A stretch of 64,000 bases of DNA from Streptomyces sp. NRRL F-2580 (GTDB lineage: Bacteria > Actinomycetota > Actinomycetes > Streptomycetales > Streptomycetaceae): assembly GCF_000720115.1 (NCBI RefSeq), contig NZ_JOIR01000031.1, forward strand, positions 47,893 through 111,892. The letters run 5' to 3'. Below are positions 1 to 9,035 of this stretch, piece by piece; position 1 is the stretch's first letter; every line of letters begins with the position of its first letter. The notes below the pieces were generated by a model. The model was not told the origin of the DNA. It ran no database searches and saw only the letters and a program-made list of their open reading frames with translations. The translations under genes and the position numbers were made by a program.

Positions 1-458
1 CCCGGCTGGACTCGGGCGTGGAACGGGCCGATCTGGCCCGCGTGGAACTCGGCCGGGCCGTGGAGCGGGCCGTCGCCGGGGCCGGGCCCACCGCCTCGGT
101 GCGGATCGTCCGGGACGCCGTGGTCCTCACCGACCGGCGGAGGCTGGACCGGATCCTGGCCAATCTGCTCGCCAACGCCCACAAGCACGGCCGGCCGCCG
201 GTCGAGGTGACCGTGGAGGGGCCGGTGGTGACGGTTCGCGACCACGGGCCCGGCTACCCGCCCGAGCTGATCGAGCAGGGCCCGCAGAGGTTCCGGACCG
301 GAGACCCGGGCCGCGGACGCGGCCACGGGCTGGGGCTCACGATCGTGGCCGGACAGGCGGCGGTCCTGGAGATCACGCTGAGCTTCGCCAACGCGCCCGA
401 CGGGGGCGCGCTGACGACGCTCGCGCTCCCGGTCGGGCGGCTGCCGAACGGCAGTTGA
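1..458 (+). CDS. Sensor histidine kinase, C-terminal part (5' end outside window)
   Basis: Only the last 151 codons are visible; the frame is open from base 3 and runs off the left edge. They form the GHKL-type ATP-binding domain of a two-component sensor kinase. The N box reads LANLLANAHKHG, the G1 box DHGPGYP and the G2 box GRGHGLGLTI, in the usual order and spacing. The segment before the N box would be the end of the DHp linker. By family knowledge the protein autophosphorylates on a histidine upstream of the visible part and passes the phosphate to a response regulator, which is not in this window. The gene is convergent with the phoX-like gene, with a parS site in the gap. The sensed signal cannot be told from this fragment. 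Confidence 0.9.
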   Translation, partial: RLDSGVERADLARVELGRAVERAVAGAGPTASVRIVRDAVVLTDRRRLDRILANLLANAHKHGRPPVEVTVEGPVVTVRDHGPGYPPELIEQGPQRFRTGDPGRGRGHGLGLTIVAGQAAVLEITLSFANAPDGGALTTLALPVGRLPNGS

Positions 459-472
459 CCGGGCCGGGCGGA

Positions 473-488
473 TGTTTCACGTGAAACA
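473..488. other. parS chromosome-partition site
   Basis: TGTTTCACGTGAAACA is a perfect 16-bp palindrome and contains the whole 14-bp Streptomyces parS consensus GTTTCACGTGAAAC. It lies in the 63-bp gap between two convergent genes. ParB binds such sites near oriC and organises chromosome segregation during sporulation. Identification rests on exact sequence identity with the consensus. Confidence 0.93.
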
Positions 489-521
489 CGCCTCACGCGG
501 ACCATCCGCCCAACCACCGGA

Positions 522-2609
522 TCAGACGCCGATGTTCTTGCCGTCCTTGCGCCAGACCGAGACGACGGCCGGACGGACGATCTTGCCGGGGCCGTCGGGC
601 CACACCGACTGCGGCTTCTCGACGGACGCGCCGTCGATCTCGCCCGGGTGCTGGACGGACACCAGGACACGCTTGTCCTGGATGAGCGGGCCGCAGGTCT
701 CGGCGCCGCGCGGGACGGTCAGGAACTGCTTCAGCTCACCGCGGCGGTCACCGGCCGTCGCGACGCCGAACAGGCCGTCGTGGGAGCCGAGCTGGTTGCC
801 GTCCGTGGAGATCCACAGGTTGCCGTGCGGGTCGAAGGCCACGTTGTCCGGGCAGGAGATCGGGCTGACCTTGTCCTTCGGGAAGCCCGCGAAGTACGTC
901 GCCGGGTCGTTGGGGTCACCCGCGACCAGGAAGAGCCGCCAGGCGAAGCCGTCACCGGCCGGGTCGTCGAAGTTCTCGGCGAGCTCCAGGATCTGGCCGT
1001 GCTTGTTCAGGTTGCGCGGGTTCGGCTCGGTCGCGCCTTCCTTGCCCGGCTTGCCCCGGTCGGTGTTGTTGGTGAGCGCGATGTAGACGCGGCCGGTGCG
1101 CGGGGAGGGCTCGACGTCCTCGGGGCGGTCCATCTTGGTGGCGCCCACCTTGTCGGCGGCCTGGCGCGTGAAGACGTACACCTCCTCGGCGGTCATGCCC
1201 TCGACGTGCGAGACGTTGCCGGTGGCCAGCTTGATCCAGACGCCGGAGCCGTCGAACTCGCCGTCGGAGGGGTGCTTGCCGGTGCCGTCGACCTCGGCGG
1301 CCGGGGAGTCGCCGGTGAGCTTGGCGACGTAGAGGGTGCCCTCGTCGAGCAGCGTGAGGTTGTGCTCCTTCGCCGCGCGCGAGGTGCCCTTCTTCATCTG
1401 CTTCGACGAGACGAACTTGTAGAAGTAGTCGAAGCGCTCGTCGTCGCCCATGTAGACGACCGGGCGGCCGTCCTCGGTCAGGCGGGGCTGCGCGGCCTCG
1501 TGCTTGAAGCGGCCCAGCGCGGTGCGCTTGCGCGGGACGGAGTGCGGGTCGTAGGGGTCCAGCTCGACGACCCAGCCGAAGCGGTGCGACTCGTTGGGCT
1601 CCTGCGCCACGTCGAAGCGCTTGTCGAAGAGCTCCCACTTGCGCTCGGTGGCGCCGGCGGTCACGCCGTAGCGCTTCAGGCGGGCGGCGGCGGTCGGGTC
1701 GGTGACCTGGCCGGCGTTGCCGAAGTACTGGTTGAAGTTCTCCTCGCCGTGGAGGGTGGTGCCCCACGGGGTGGTGCCGCCGGCGCAGTTGTTGAGGGTG
1801 CCGAGCACCTTGGTGCCGGTGGCGTCGACGGAGGTCTTCAGCAGGGCGCTGCCCGCGGCCGGACCGGTCAGCTTGAACTCGCTGGTGGCCGTCAGGCGGC
1901 GGTTGAGCTGGTGGCGGGTGACCGCGGTCAGCTTGCCGCTGCGGTGGTCCTCCTGGACGACGACCACGGACAGACCGTGTGCGGCCCAGGCGATCTCGAC
2001 CTGCTCGCGGGTCGGCTTGGCCGGGTCGTAGCCCTTGAACATGAGGATCTCGTCCGTGTACTCGTGGTTGGCCACGAGCAGCTGCTGGCGCTCGTAGTCG
2101 CCACCGAGCGGGAGGAGGCTCAGGAAGTCGTTGTTGTAACCGAACTGACCGGCCTGCGCGGCGGCGGTCTGCTTGTCGGGGTTGAAGCCCGGAGCGCCCT
2201 TGAGGATCGGTTCGCCCCAGCGGATGACCACGTTCTGCTCGTGGCCCTCGGGGATGGTGACCTTGTCGTCGGTGTTGGGCGCGACGGCCTTGAAGCGCAG
2301 GCCGCGGGCGGCCTCGCCGCCCTTGCCGGCGCCGGCGGCCGCGGCCTCACCGGACGGGCTGGCGTTGGCGGTCTGCCCCGGGCCGCTGAGGGCCACGGCG
2401 GAGCCGGCGGCGGTGGCGACCGTCACGACGGCGGCGGAACGCAGCATCGAGCGGCGGGAGTACGCACGGGCTATGACGTCGCCTGCGTACTCGTTGTCGC
2501 TGGTGTTCGGCACCTCGTGGAAGCAGGCGTCGCCACAGCGGTAGCGACAGGTGAGAGCGGACCGGCCGCTCCCATGCGGGTTGCCGATGAGCGGCAGAAG
2601 CTTGCGCAC
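522..2609 (-). CDS. PhoX-family (DUF839) phosphatase, Tat-exported
   Basis: A 695-aa member of the PhoX/DUF839 family of calcium- and iron-dependent secreted alkaline phosphatases, which release phosphate from phosphoesters. I chose the GTG at 2609 (VRKLLPLIGNP...) because GGAGGA lies 6 nt upstream; an extension to 2729 lacks such support. A twin-arginine segment (SRRSMLRSAAVV) followed by a hydrophobic Ala/Val stretch sits about 50 residues in, so export is probably by Tat as a folded metalloprotein. The N-terminal extension has a Cys-containing stretch (CRYRCGDACFHEV) before the RR motif. Family-like features include VANHEYTD and the NNCAGGTTPWGT region. A PHO-box-like direct repeat lies about 95-115 bp upstream, consistent with PhoP control under phosphate limitation. 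No phosphate-transport genes are adjacent. Confidence 0.88.
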   Translation of the reverse strand: MRKLLPLIGNPHGSGRSALTCRYRCGDACFHEVPNTSDNEYAGDVIARAYSRRSMLRSAAVVTVATAAGSAVALSGPGQTANASPSGEAAAAGAGKGGEAARGLRFKAVAPNTDDKVTIPEGHEQNVVIRWGEPILKGAPGFNPDKQTAAAQAGQFGYNNDFLSLLPLGGDYERQQLLVANHEYTDEILMFKGYDPAKPTREQVEIAWAAHGLSVVVVQEDHRSGKLTAVTRHQLNRRLTATSEFKLTGPAAGSALLKTSVDATGTKVLGTLNNCAGGTTPWGTTLHGEENFNQYFGNAGQVTDPTAAARLKRYGVTAGATERKWELFDKRFDVAQEPNESHRFGWVVELDPYDPHSVPRKRTALGRFKHEAAQPRLTEDGRPVVYMGDDERFDYFYKFVSSKQMKKGTSRAAKEHNLTLLDEGTLYVAKLTGDSPAAEVDGTGKHPSDGEFDGSGVWIKLATGNVSHVEGMTAEEVYVFTRQAADKVGATKMDRPEDVEPSPRTGRVYIALTNNTDRGKPGKEGATEPNPRNLNKHGQILELAENFDDPAGDGFAWRLFLVAGDPNDPATYFAGFPKDKVSPISCPDNVAFDPHGNLWISTDGNQLGSHDGLFGVATAGDRRGELKQFLTVPRGAETCGPLIQDKRVLVSVQHPGEIDGASVEKPQSVWPDGPGKIVRPAVVSVWRKDGKNIGV

Positions 2610-2700
2610 GAGTGTCCTCCGAGTAGCTGCGTGGGCACCGACAACGTGTCGGAACAATCCAGCCGTGACGCTAGGCCCGGGTTGCGCCGAAGTGGCGGCG

Positions 2701-2722
2701 CGGGGATGAACGGTCGGTGAAC
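2701..2722 (-). promoter_or_regulatory. Putative PHO box (PhoP direct-repeat units)
   Basis: Read on the minus strand, two adjacent 11-bp units, GTTCACCGACC and GTTCATCCCCG, match the Streptomyces PhoP direct-repeat unit (core GTTCAC/TC). They lie 92-113 bp upstream of the phoX-like start and point the same way. The remaining 294-bp gap (2610-2903) holds no gene. Confidence 0.65.
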
Positions 2723-2903
2723 CCGGCACGTCGGAGCGGCAGTTCGAGCCCGGTGTGGGCGTGTTTGGAAGCCGGACGCCACGAAAGGCGACCCTGCCGA
2801 AGATCCAGCCGGGCGGCCGATAACCTTACGTGTCCACTCTGGGCAGGGATCAACCGCGCAGCACGGACAAATGACGCACGCACTCATGCGAAAGGCCTGG
2901 CCC

Positions 2904-4625
2904 ATGGGTATTCGGAGCTTGTTGCGCAAGGTGTTCGGACGGACTGAAGAACCCGTTCCGGAGACTACGGACGCCCCTTCGGCCGCTGTCCCCAACCAGG
3001 CGGAACGTACGCCCCTGGACGTGGCCGCCGATCTGGTGGCGGCGTCCTTCGACAACCCCACTGTTCCTCCTCAGTCCGCTCCGCGGGACCGCGAGCCCGG
3101 GACCGTCCTCACGGCCCCCGCCCCGCCCGCGGACCCCACGGTCCCGGAAGCCCGCCGAGCACCCTCGCCTGCGGCGACGCCCGGCCCGGAATCCACCGGT
3201 TCGCCTGCGGCGACGCCCGGCCCGGAGACCACCCCGCATGCCGCGGAGGCCGACGCAACCGCACCGGAGGCGGACGCCCCCGCGACCGCGGAGCCCGAGC
3301 CGGCGGCAGCCGAGGCCGCCGCCGCGCAGCCGGAGGCAGAAGCAGAGGCCGCACCGGCGGCCGAGCCGGAGCCGCAGATCGCCGAGGCCGCTGAGCCGGA
3401 GCCGGACGCCCCCGCGGCTGCGGAGCAGCCCGAGGCCGAGCCCGAGGCGGCTGCCGCCGAGGCCGACGACGCCGCCGCCGAGCAGCCCGCGGCTGACAGC
3501 GAGCCCGAGGCGGAGCAGGCGGCAGCCGAAGCCACCGCCCCGGAGGCGGAGCCGCTGGCCGCCGAGGCCGACGTACCCGCGCCCGAGGCGCAGGACGAGC
3601 CGCCGGCCGCGGAGACCACCACGCCGGAGGCGGACGCCCCCGCCGCTGCGGAGCAGCCCGAGGCCGAGGTGGCCGCCGCCGAGGCCGGCGTAGCCGCGCC
3701 GGAGGCGGAGCCCCTGGACGCAGCGGTCGCGGCGGAGCCCGACACCGCGCCGCAGGCGCAGGACGAGCCTGCGGCAGCCGAGGCCACCGCGCCGGAGGCG
3801 GAGCAGCCCGTGGCTGACACCGCGCCCGAGGCGGAGGCCGAGGCGGAGGCCGAGGCGGAGGCCGAGCCGGTGGCCGAGGCGGAGGCCGAGCCGGTGGCCG
3901 CCGAGGCCGGCGCAGCCGAGCCGCAGGGGGACGAGGTCGAGGGGGCCACCCCGGAGGCCGCCCAGACGGCCGCGCACGCGCCGGCCGCCGTACGGCGTCG
4001 GGCGCCCGGGATCGCCGGCCCCTACAAGGCCGCCGGCCAGGTGCTCCGCGGCCAGGGCAAGGCCGGCGCGCGGGCCAAGGTGTACCTCGTCCTGGACCGG
4101 TCCGGGTCGATGCGCGGCTTCTACAAGGACGGCAGCGCGCAGTACCTCGCCGACCACGCCCTCGCCCTCGCCGCGCACCTCGACGACGAGGCGACCGTGC
4201 ACACCGTGTTCTTCTCCACGGAGGTGGACGGCACCGCCGACCTGGCCCTCGACTCCCACGACGCGGGCTGGGTCGAGGCCCGCCACGCCGAGCTCGGCCG
4301 GATGGGCCGCACCAGCTACCACGTGGCCGTCGAGGCCGTCGTCGAGCGCTACCAGAAGGACGGCGGCGAGGGCCCGGCCCTGGTCGTCTTCCAGACCGAC
4401 GGCGCGCCCGACAACCGCCAGCCCGCCCGGCAGGCGATCACGGACGCCGCCGCCACCGCGCCCGGCATCCACTGGCAGTTCGTCGCGTTCGGCGAGCACG
4501 ACAACAAGGCCTTCGACTTCCTGCGCAAGCTGGACGCCGAGAACGCCGGCTTCTTCCACGCCGGCCCGGCCCCCGCGGAGCTGACCTCCGCCGCCCTGCT
4601 CAAGGGCATCCTCGACCGGTTCTAG
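2904..4625 (+). CDS. VWA (TerF-like) protein with long Ala/Glu/Pro linker
   Basis: A 573-aa protein. After a short basic start ([13 protein letters not shown]) come about 300 residues of low-complexity Ala/Glu/Pro sequence, with repeated [15 protein letters not shown] and ATAPEAE blocks, probably disordered and strongly acidic. The last ~210 residues form a von Willebrand A domain with a MIDAS motif (LDRSGSM, the Thr in GRTSYH, the Asp in FQTDGAPD), close to the TerF-type domain of tellurium/stress-resistance proteins. Such domains bind Mg2+ and a partner protein; the partner here is unknown. The start at 2904 is preceded by AAAGG; an upstream ATG at 2871 is in frame but less likely. No other ter genes are near. 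The gene is convergent with aspS and ends before a strong hairpin terminator. Confidence 0.82.
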   Translation: MGIRSLLRKVFGRTEEPVPETTDAPSAAVPNQAERTPLDVAADLVAASFDNPTVPPQSAPRDREPGTVLTAPAPPADPTVPEARRAPSPAATPGPESTGSPAATPGPETTPHAAEADATAPEADAPATAEPEPAAAEAAAAQPEAEAEAAPAAEPEPQIAEAAEPEPDAPAAAEQPEAEPEAAAAEADDAAAEQPAADSEPEAEQAAAEATAPEAEPLAAEADVPAPEAQDEPPAAETTTPEADAPAAAEQPEAEVAAAEAGVAAPEAEPLDAAVAAEPDTAPQAQDEPAAAEATAPEAEQPVADTAPEAEAEAEAEAEAEPVAEAEAEPVAAEAGAAEPQGDEVEGATPEAAQTAAHAPAAVRRRAPGIAGPYKAAGQVLRGQGKAGARAKVYLVLDRSGSMRGFYKDGSAQYLADHALALAAHLDDEATVHTVFFSTEVDGTADLALDSHDAGWVEARHAELGRMGRTSYHVAVEAVVERYQKDGGEGPALVVFQTDGAPDNRQPARQAITDAAATAPGIHWQFVAFGEHDNKAFDFLRKLDAENAGFFHAGPAPAELTSAALLKGILDRF

Positions 4626-4679
4626 TACCCGGCCGTACGCAGCCAAGGCTGTACGCAGGCAAGTCCCGTACGCAGGCAA

Positions 4680-4720
4680 AAGGCGGCGCCCCCTCCCGCG
4701 AGGAGAGGGGGCGCCGCCTT
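4680..4720. terminator. Bidirectional terminator between VWA gene and aspS
   Basis: A perfect 16-bp inverted repeat (arms 4680-4695 and 4705-4720) around a 9-nt loop. It lies between two convergent genes and is flanked by A and T residues on both strands, so it can serve both. Imperfect copies of GTACGCAGGCAA just upstream (about 4634-4678) form a short direct repeat with no evident role. Confidence 0.9.
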
Positions 4721-4736
4721 CGGAGTACCAGCGGGT

Positions 4737-6560
4737 TCAGCCCCGCGGGGACCCGGCGTCCGGGACGACCGCGTCCGAGACCGGCCGCTCCGCCGCCTTC
4801 GTCTCGACCGGCTTGCGCAGCGCGATGTTCAGCTCGCGCAGACGGGCCTCCTCCAGGACCGTCGGCGCGCCCATCATCAGGTCCTGCGCGTTGCCGTTCA
4901 GCGGGAAGGCGATCGTCTCGCGGATGTTCGGCTCGTCGGCCAGCAGCATCACGATGCGGTCGACGCCCGGGGCGATGCCACCGTGCGGCGGGGCGCCGAG
5001 GCGGAACGCGCGCAGCATGCCGGCGAACTCGCGCTCGACGGTCTCCGCCTCGTAGCCGGCGATCTCGAAGGCCTTCAGCATGACCTCGGGCTCGTGGTTG
5101 CGGATGGCGCCGGAGGACAGCTCGATGCCGTTGCAGACGATGTCGTACTGCCACGCCAGGATGTCGAGCGGGTCCTTCTCCTCCAGGTCCTTCATGCCGC
5201 CCTGGGGCATGGAGAAGGGGTTGTGCGAGAAGTCGATCTTGCCGGTCTCCTCGTCCTTCTCGTACATCGGGAAGTCGACGATCCAGCAGAAGCGGAAGAC
5301 GTTCTCCTCGAACTGGCCCGCGCGCTTGGCCGCCTCGACCCGAACGCCGGACATGATCTTGGAGACCTCGTCGAAGTCGCCCGCGCCGAAGAACACCGCG
5401 TGGCCGGGGGCCAGGCCCAGGCGCTCGGTGAGGACCTTGACGTTCTCCTCGGTGAGGAACTTGGCGATCGGGCCGGTCAGGGCGCCGTCCTCGCCGACGC
5501 GGACCCAGGCGAGGCCCTTGGCGCCCAGCGAGATCGCGTACTCGCCGAGGCCGTCGAAGAACTTGCGCGGCTGCGCGGCGGTGTCCGGGACGGCCAGCGC
5601 GCGCACGTGCTTGCCGGCGAACGCCTTGAACTCCGAGCCCTCGAACACGTCGGTGATGTCGACGAGCTCCAGCTTGGCGCGCAGGTCGGGCTTGTCGTTG
5701 CCGTACTTCAGCATCGACTCGCGGAACGGGATCCGCGGGAACGGCGAGGTGACCTCGCGGCCGTTGCCGAACTCGGTGAAGAGCTCGGTCATCAGGCGCT
5801 CGATCGGCTGGAAGACGTCCTCCTGCTCGACGAAGGACATCTCCACGTCGAGCTGGTAGAACTCGCCCGGCGAGCGGTCGGCGCGGGCGTCCTCGTCGCG
5901 GAAGCAGGGCGCGATCTGGAAGTAGCGGTCGAAGCCGGAGATCATCAGCAGCTGCTTGAACTGCTGCGGAGCCTGCGGCAGGGCGTAGAACTTGCCCGGG
6001 TTCAGGCGGGACGGCACGACGAAGTCACGGGCGCCCTCGGGGGAGGTCGCGGTGAGGATCGGCGTCGCCATCTCGTTGAAGCCGAGGGCCACCATCTTGG
6101 AGCGGATGGAGGCGATGACCGCCGAGCGCAGCATGATGTTGCGGTGCATGCGCTCGCGGCGCAGGTCGAGGAAGCGGTACTCCAGGCGCCGCTCCTCGTT
6201 CACACCGTCGTCGGTGTTGATCGTGAACGGCAGCGGGGCGGCCGCGCCGAGCACCTCGACCTCGGCGACCTCGATCTCGATCTCGCCGGTCGGCAGCTCG
6301 GGGTTGACGTTGTCCGCGCCGCGGGAGACGACCTTGCCGTCGATGCGGACGACGGTCTCCTTGGAGACGCTGCTGAGCGCCTCGTTCGCGGCGGTGCCGG
6401 GCCGGGCGACGAGCTGCGTGATGCCGTAGTGGTCCCGCAGATCGATGAAGAGGATGCCGCCCAGGTCTCGACGGTTGTGCAGCCAGCCGCTCAGCCGGAC
6501 GTCGGCGGCGACGTCAGAAGCGCGGAGCTCGCCGCAGGTGTGGGACCTGTACCGATGCAT
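4737..6560 (-). CDS. aspS: Aspartyl-tRNA synthetase
   Basis: A 607-aa class II synthetase that charges tRNA(Asp) with aspartate in the cytosol. It begins with an anticodon-binding OB fold ([13 protein letters not shown]...[12 protein letters not shown]), followed by the catalytic core with motif 2 ([15 protein letters not shown], ...QLDVEMSFV) and motif 3 (GVDRIVMLL). The bacterial GAD insertion lies between, giving the usual bacterial length of about 590-610 residues. In actinobacteria the bacterial-type enzyme is often non-discriminating, with GatCAB repairing Asp-tRNA(Asn); that cannot be judged here. It is a single-gene unit whose 3' end faces the VWA gene across a shared terminator. The protein ends in a short non-conserved tail ([17 protein letters not shown]...). 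Confidence 0.98.
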   Translation of the reverse strand: MHRYRSHTCGELRASDVAADVRLSGWLHNRRDLGGILFIDLRDHYGITQLVARPGTAANEALSSVSKETVVRIDGKVVSRGADNVNPELPTGEIEIEVAEVEVLGAAAPLPFTINTDDGVNEERRLEYRFLDLRRERMHRNIMLRSAVIASIRSKMVALGFNEMATPILTATSPEGARDFVVPSRLNPGKFYALPQAPQQFKQLLMISGFDRYFQIAPCFRDEDARADRSPGEFYQLDVEMSFVEQEDVFQPIERLMTELFTEFGNGREVTSPFPRIPFRESMLKYGNDKPDLRAKLELVDITDVFEGSEFKAFAGKHVRALAVPDTAAQPRKFFDGLGEYAISLGAKGLAWVRVGEDGALTGPIAKFLTEENVKVLTERLGLAPGHAVFFGAGDFDEVSKIMSGVRVEAAKRAGQFEENVFRFCWIVDFPMYEKDEETGKIDFSHNPFSMPQGGMKDLEEKDPLDILAWQYDIVCNGIELSSGAIRNHEPEVMLKAFEIAGYEAETVEREFAGMLRAFRLGAPPHGGIAPGVDRIVMLLADEPNIRETIAFPLNGNAQDLMMGAPTVLEEARLRELNIALRKPVETKAAERPVSDAVVPDAGSPRG

Positions 6561-6718
6561 CAGTCATCCAGTTCTACGCGATACCAGGGTGGATTCAACC
6601 GTCCCAAGGTTACCGTCCGGGAGGGTGACGGGTCGGGCACTCCCTCCAGCCTGCGCAAATGCGTCCGGCCGTCCCTCCTGACAGGCACTTGACGGAGATG
6701 ACCTGTAAAGATGGCCGG

Positions 6719-8977
6719 GTGCGCACCGAGGACGTCCTGGCCGCCATCGCGACGGGCCTGTGGCGGTGGGACAACGCCTCCGGGACGGTCACCCTCGACG
6801 GTGAGGCCGCCCGGCTCCTCGGGCTGCCCGCCGAGCCCGTGGTGCTGCCGGAGGTCTCCGTACGGTCCCGTTTCCACCCGGTGGACTGGAACGAGATCAA
6901 CGGGATCGTGAACCTGGCGGTCGCCGAGGGCACCCTCGCCGAGGCCCGGCTGCGGATCATGGACGTGGACGGGCGGGTCCTGCGGACCGTCCGCAGCCGC
7001 TCCAAACCGCTGGAGAGCCGCTCCGCCGAGGGGCGCGTGGACTACGAGCTGATCGGCACCATCCAGGAGATCGCCGAGCCGCAGCCCGGCACCACGGCCG
7101 CCCACACCCCCATCACGGGCGACTGGCGGCGTTCCCGCGAGGCCTTCCTGCTGGACGCGGGGCGCGCGCTGGCGGAGGCCCGGTCCACGGCCGAGGTGCT
7201 GCGGGTCGCGGCCTCGCTGTCCATGCCGGGGTTCAGCCCGGACGGGCTGGCCGTCTTCGGTGTGGCCGGGGACCGGCTGTCGATCATCGGGCACCACGGG
7301 CACGATCCGGGGGACGAGGAACCCTTCACGGACATGCTGCTGGAGACGGACTACCCGGCCGCGGAGGTCGTCCGTACCGGCCGGGCGATCTACCTGGCCA
7401 CGCCGGAGGACTACAAACGGCGGTTCCCGGCCACCTGGCCGCTCGCCCAGCGCTTCGACCGGGTGTCCTGGGCCTTCCTGCCACTGACCGTGGCCGGGCG
7501 GACCATGGGCGCCTGGATGGCCGCCTTCAAGCACCCGGCGTCGTTCTCGCCCGACGAGCGGTCCGTCCTGACGACCGTGGCCCGGATGCTGGCCCAGGCG
7601 CTCCAGCGCGCCGGAGTGGCCGAATCCGAGCGGGAGCTTACGACCGGACTGCAGCGGTCGATGATGCCGCAGCTCGGCCCCGAGATCCCCGGCATGCAGA
7701 TCGCCGCGCGGTACGTCCCGACCGGCGGTGGGCTCCAGGTGGGCGGCGACTGGTACGACATGATCCCCCTGCCCTCGGGCCGGTTCGCGCTGGTCATCGG
7801 CGACGTGCAGGGCCACGACGTGCGGGCGGCCGGGCTGATGGGCCAGCTGCGGATCGCCGTCCGGGCGTACGCGTCCGAGGGGCACCGGCCGGACGCGGTG
7901 CTCTCCCGTGCCTCCCGCTTCCTGGCCGGTCTGTGCGCCTCGCAGGAGTCCGATCCGTACGAGGCCGCGGGCACCGGCATGGGCTCGGGACCGGCCGCCG
8001 AGGTGGACGCGGACTTCCAGAGCCCGCGGTTCGCGACCTGCCTGTACGTGGAGTGCGACCCGAAGACCGGGATGCTGGAGGTGGCCCGCGCCGGCCACCC
8101 CGACCCCGCGATCCGGATGACGGACGGCACCGTGCTGATGCGCCCCACCGCGGGCGGGCTCCCCCTCGGGATCGTCCCCGACACCGACTACCCCACCACC
8201 CGGTTCACCCTGGAACCCGGCGAGACGATGATGCTGTGCACCGACGGGCTCATCGAGACCGGCGGGCACGACCTGGACACGGGCTGGGCGCGGCTGCGCG
8301 CGGTCCTGGAGGCCGACACCCACGGGGCCGTCGGCGCGCGGGAACCGGAGGGCCCGGGCGCCGGACGCTTCGAGCCCCCGCACCTCGAACGGCTGGCCGA
8401 CCTGCTGGTCCAGGCCGTGCACGGGCCGTCCTCGCACCACACCACGGGCCCGCTGGCCGACCGCCGCGAGGACGACATAGCCGTGGTGCTGCTGTGCCGC
8501 GAGGGCGAGGGCGAGGGCGACGGCTGTGCCTGTGGCACCCCGCCGGCGCACCCGGCCCGCCCGGCGCGCCGCACGGTGCTGACGGTGGCCCAGGACGAAC
8601 CGGAACGGATCGCGGGCGCCCGCCGCCAGGTCCGCGAGCTGCTGCACGACTGGGCCGACGCCGACCAGGTGGACTCGGCGGTGCTGATGGTCTCCGAGAT
8701 CGTGACGAACGTACTGCTGCACACGGACGGCGACGCGCTGCTGGTGGCGGAGGCGGTGGGCGAACTGGGCGCCCGCCGGCTGCGCGTGGAGGTCGCGGAC
8801 GGGAGCGACGAGCTCCCGCACAAGCGGCACCCGGGCGAGATGTCCTCCAGCGGCCGCGGGGTGCTGCTGATGGAGATGCTCGCCGACACGTGGGGCGTGG
8901 ACCCGCAGGGCGAGGGCAAGTCGATCTGGTTCGAGCTGCACGAGCAGTCGAAGACGGGCCCCGACCAGGCGCCGTGA
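6719..8977 (+). CDS. SpoIIE-family PP2C phosphatase with PAS-like, GAF and anti-sigma kinase domains
   Basis: A 752-aa multidomain regulator. A PAS-like segment (VLAAIATGLWRWDNASGTVTL...) covers about residues 1-110 and a GAF domain about 140-310. A SpoIIE-type PP2C phosphatase follows (about 330-600, GGDWYDM...VIGDVQGHD, LCTDGLIETG, DDIAVVLL). A C-terminal HATPase domain (about 640-752, SEIVTNVLLHTDG, SSGRGVLLMEML) resembles RsbW/SpoIIAB. Such proteins control sigma factors by partner switching, dephosphorylating an anti-anti-sigma factor and binding a sigma or antagonist. The inserts between domains are acidic and Gly-rich. The start is uncertain: GTG 6719 opens the conserved region, and ATG 6698 is also in frame. 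It is divergent from aspS, with no sigma or antagonist gene next to it. Confidence 0.9.
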   Translation: MRTEDVLAAIATGLWRWDNASGTVTLDGEAARLLGLPAEPVVLPEVSVRSRFHPVDWNEINGIVNLAVAEGTLAEARLRIMDVDGRVLRTVRSRSKPLESRSAEGRVDYELIGTIQEIAEPQPGTTAAHTPITGDWRRSREAFLLDAGRALAEARSTAEVLRVAASLSMPGFSPDGLAVFGVAGDRLSIIGHHGHDPGDEEPFTDMLLETDYPAAEVVRTGRAIYLATPEDYKRRFPATWPLAQRFDRVSWAFLPLTVAGRTMGAWMAAFKHPASFSPDERSVLTTVARMLAQALQRAGVAESERELTTGLQRSMMPQLGPEIPGMQIAARYVPTGGGLQVGGDWYDMIPLPSGRFALVIGDVQGHDVRAAGLMGQLRIAVRAYASEGHRPDAVLSRASRFLAGLCASQESDPYEAAGTGMGSGPAAEVDADFQSPRFATCLYVECDPKTGMLEVARAGHPDPAIRMTDGTVLMRPTAGGLPLGIVPDTDYPTTRFTLEPGETMMLCTDGLIETGGHDLDTGWARLRAVLEADTHGAVGAREPEGPGAGRFEPPHLERLADLLVQAVHGPSSHHTTGPLADRREDDIAVVLLCREGEGEGDGCACGTPPAHPARPARRTVLTVAQDEPERIAGARRQVRELLHDWADADQVDSAVLMVSEIVTNVLLHTDGDALLVAEAVGELGARRLRVEVADGSDELPHKRHPGEMSSSGRGVLLMEMLADTWGVDPQGEGKSIWFELHEQSKTGPDQAP

Positions 8978-9002
8978 GCCCGGCGGACGCCGCGTGGGGC
9001 GG

Positions 9003-9027
9003 GACGGGCTCCCGGCCGGAGCCCGTC
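9003..9027. terminator. Terminator between SpoIIE-type gene and pirin gene
   Basis: GACGGGCTCC and its exact inverted copy flank a 5-nt loop (CGGCC), giving a 10-bp stem between two convergent genes. It has no T tract, as is common in Streptomyces. Confidence 0.7.
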
Positions 9028-9035
9028 GGGGCCGG

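Noticed and set aside
472..1086. Plus-strand frame starting MFHVKHASRG
   Set aside because: Its start is the parS palindrome and the rest lies antisense to phoX with non-coding composition.
648..2720. Long plus-strand open frame opposite the phoX-like gene
   Set aside because: It is a shadow frame of a high-GC gene, rich in Arg/Gly/Val/Ala without domain motifs, while the minus frame shows a clear Tat-exported phosphatase.
2850..4679. 609-codon minus-strand frame with [14 protein letters not shown] repeats
   Set aside because: It is the complement of the GC-rich Ala/Glu repeat in the VWA gene; it lacks a plausible start and any domain, and the plus frame has the MIDAS domain.
6560..8941. 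793-codon minus-strand frame opposite the SpoIIE-type gene
   Set aside because: Composition is Gly/Arg/His/Pro-rich with no motifs; the opposite frame has PP2C and HATPase domains.
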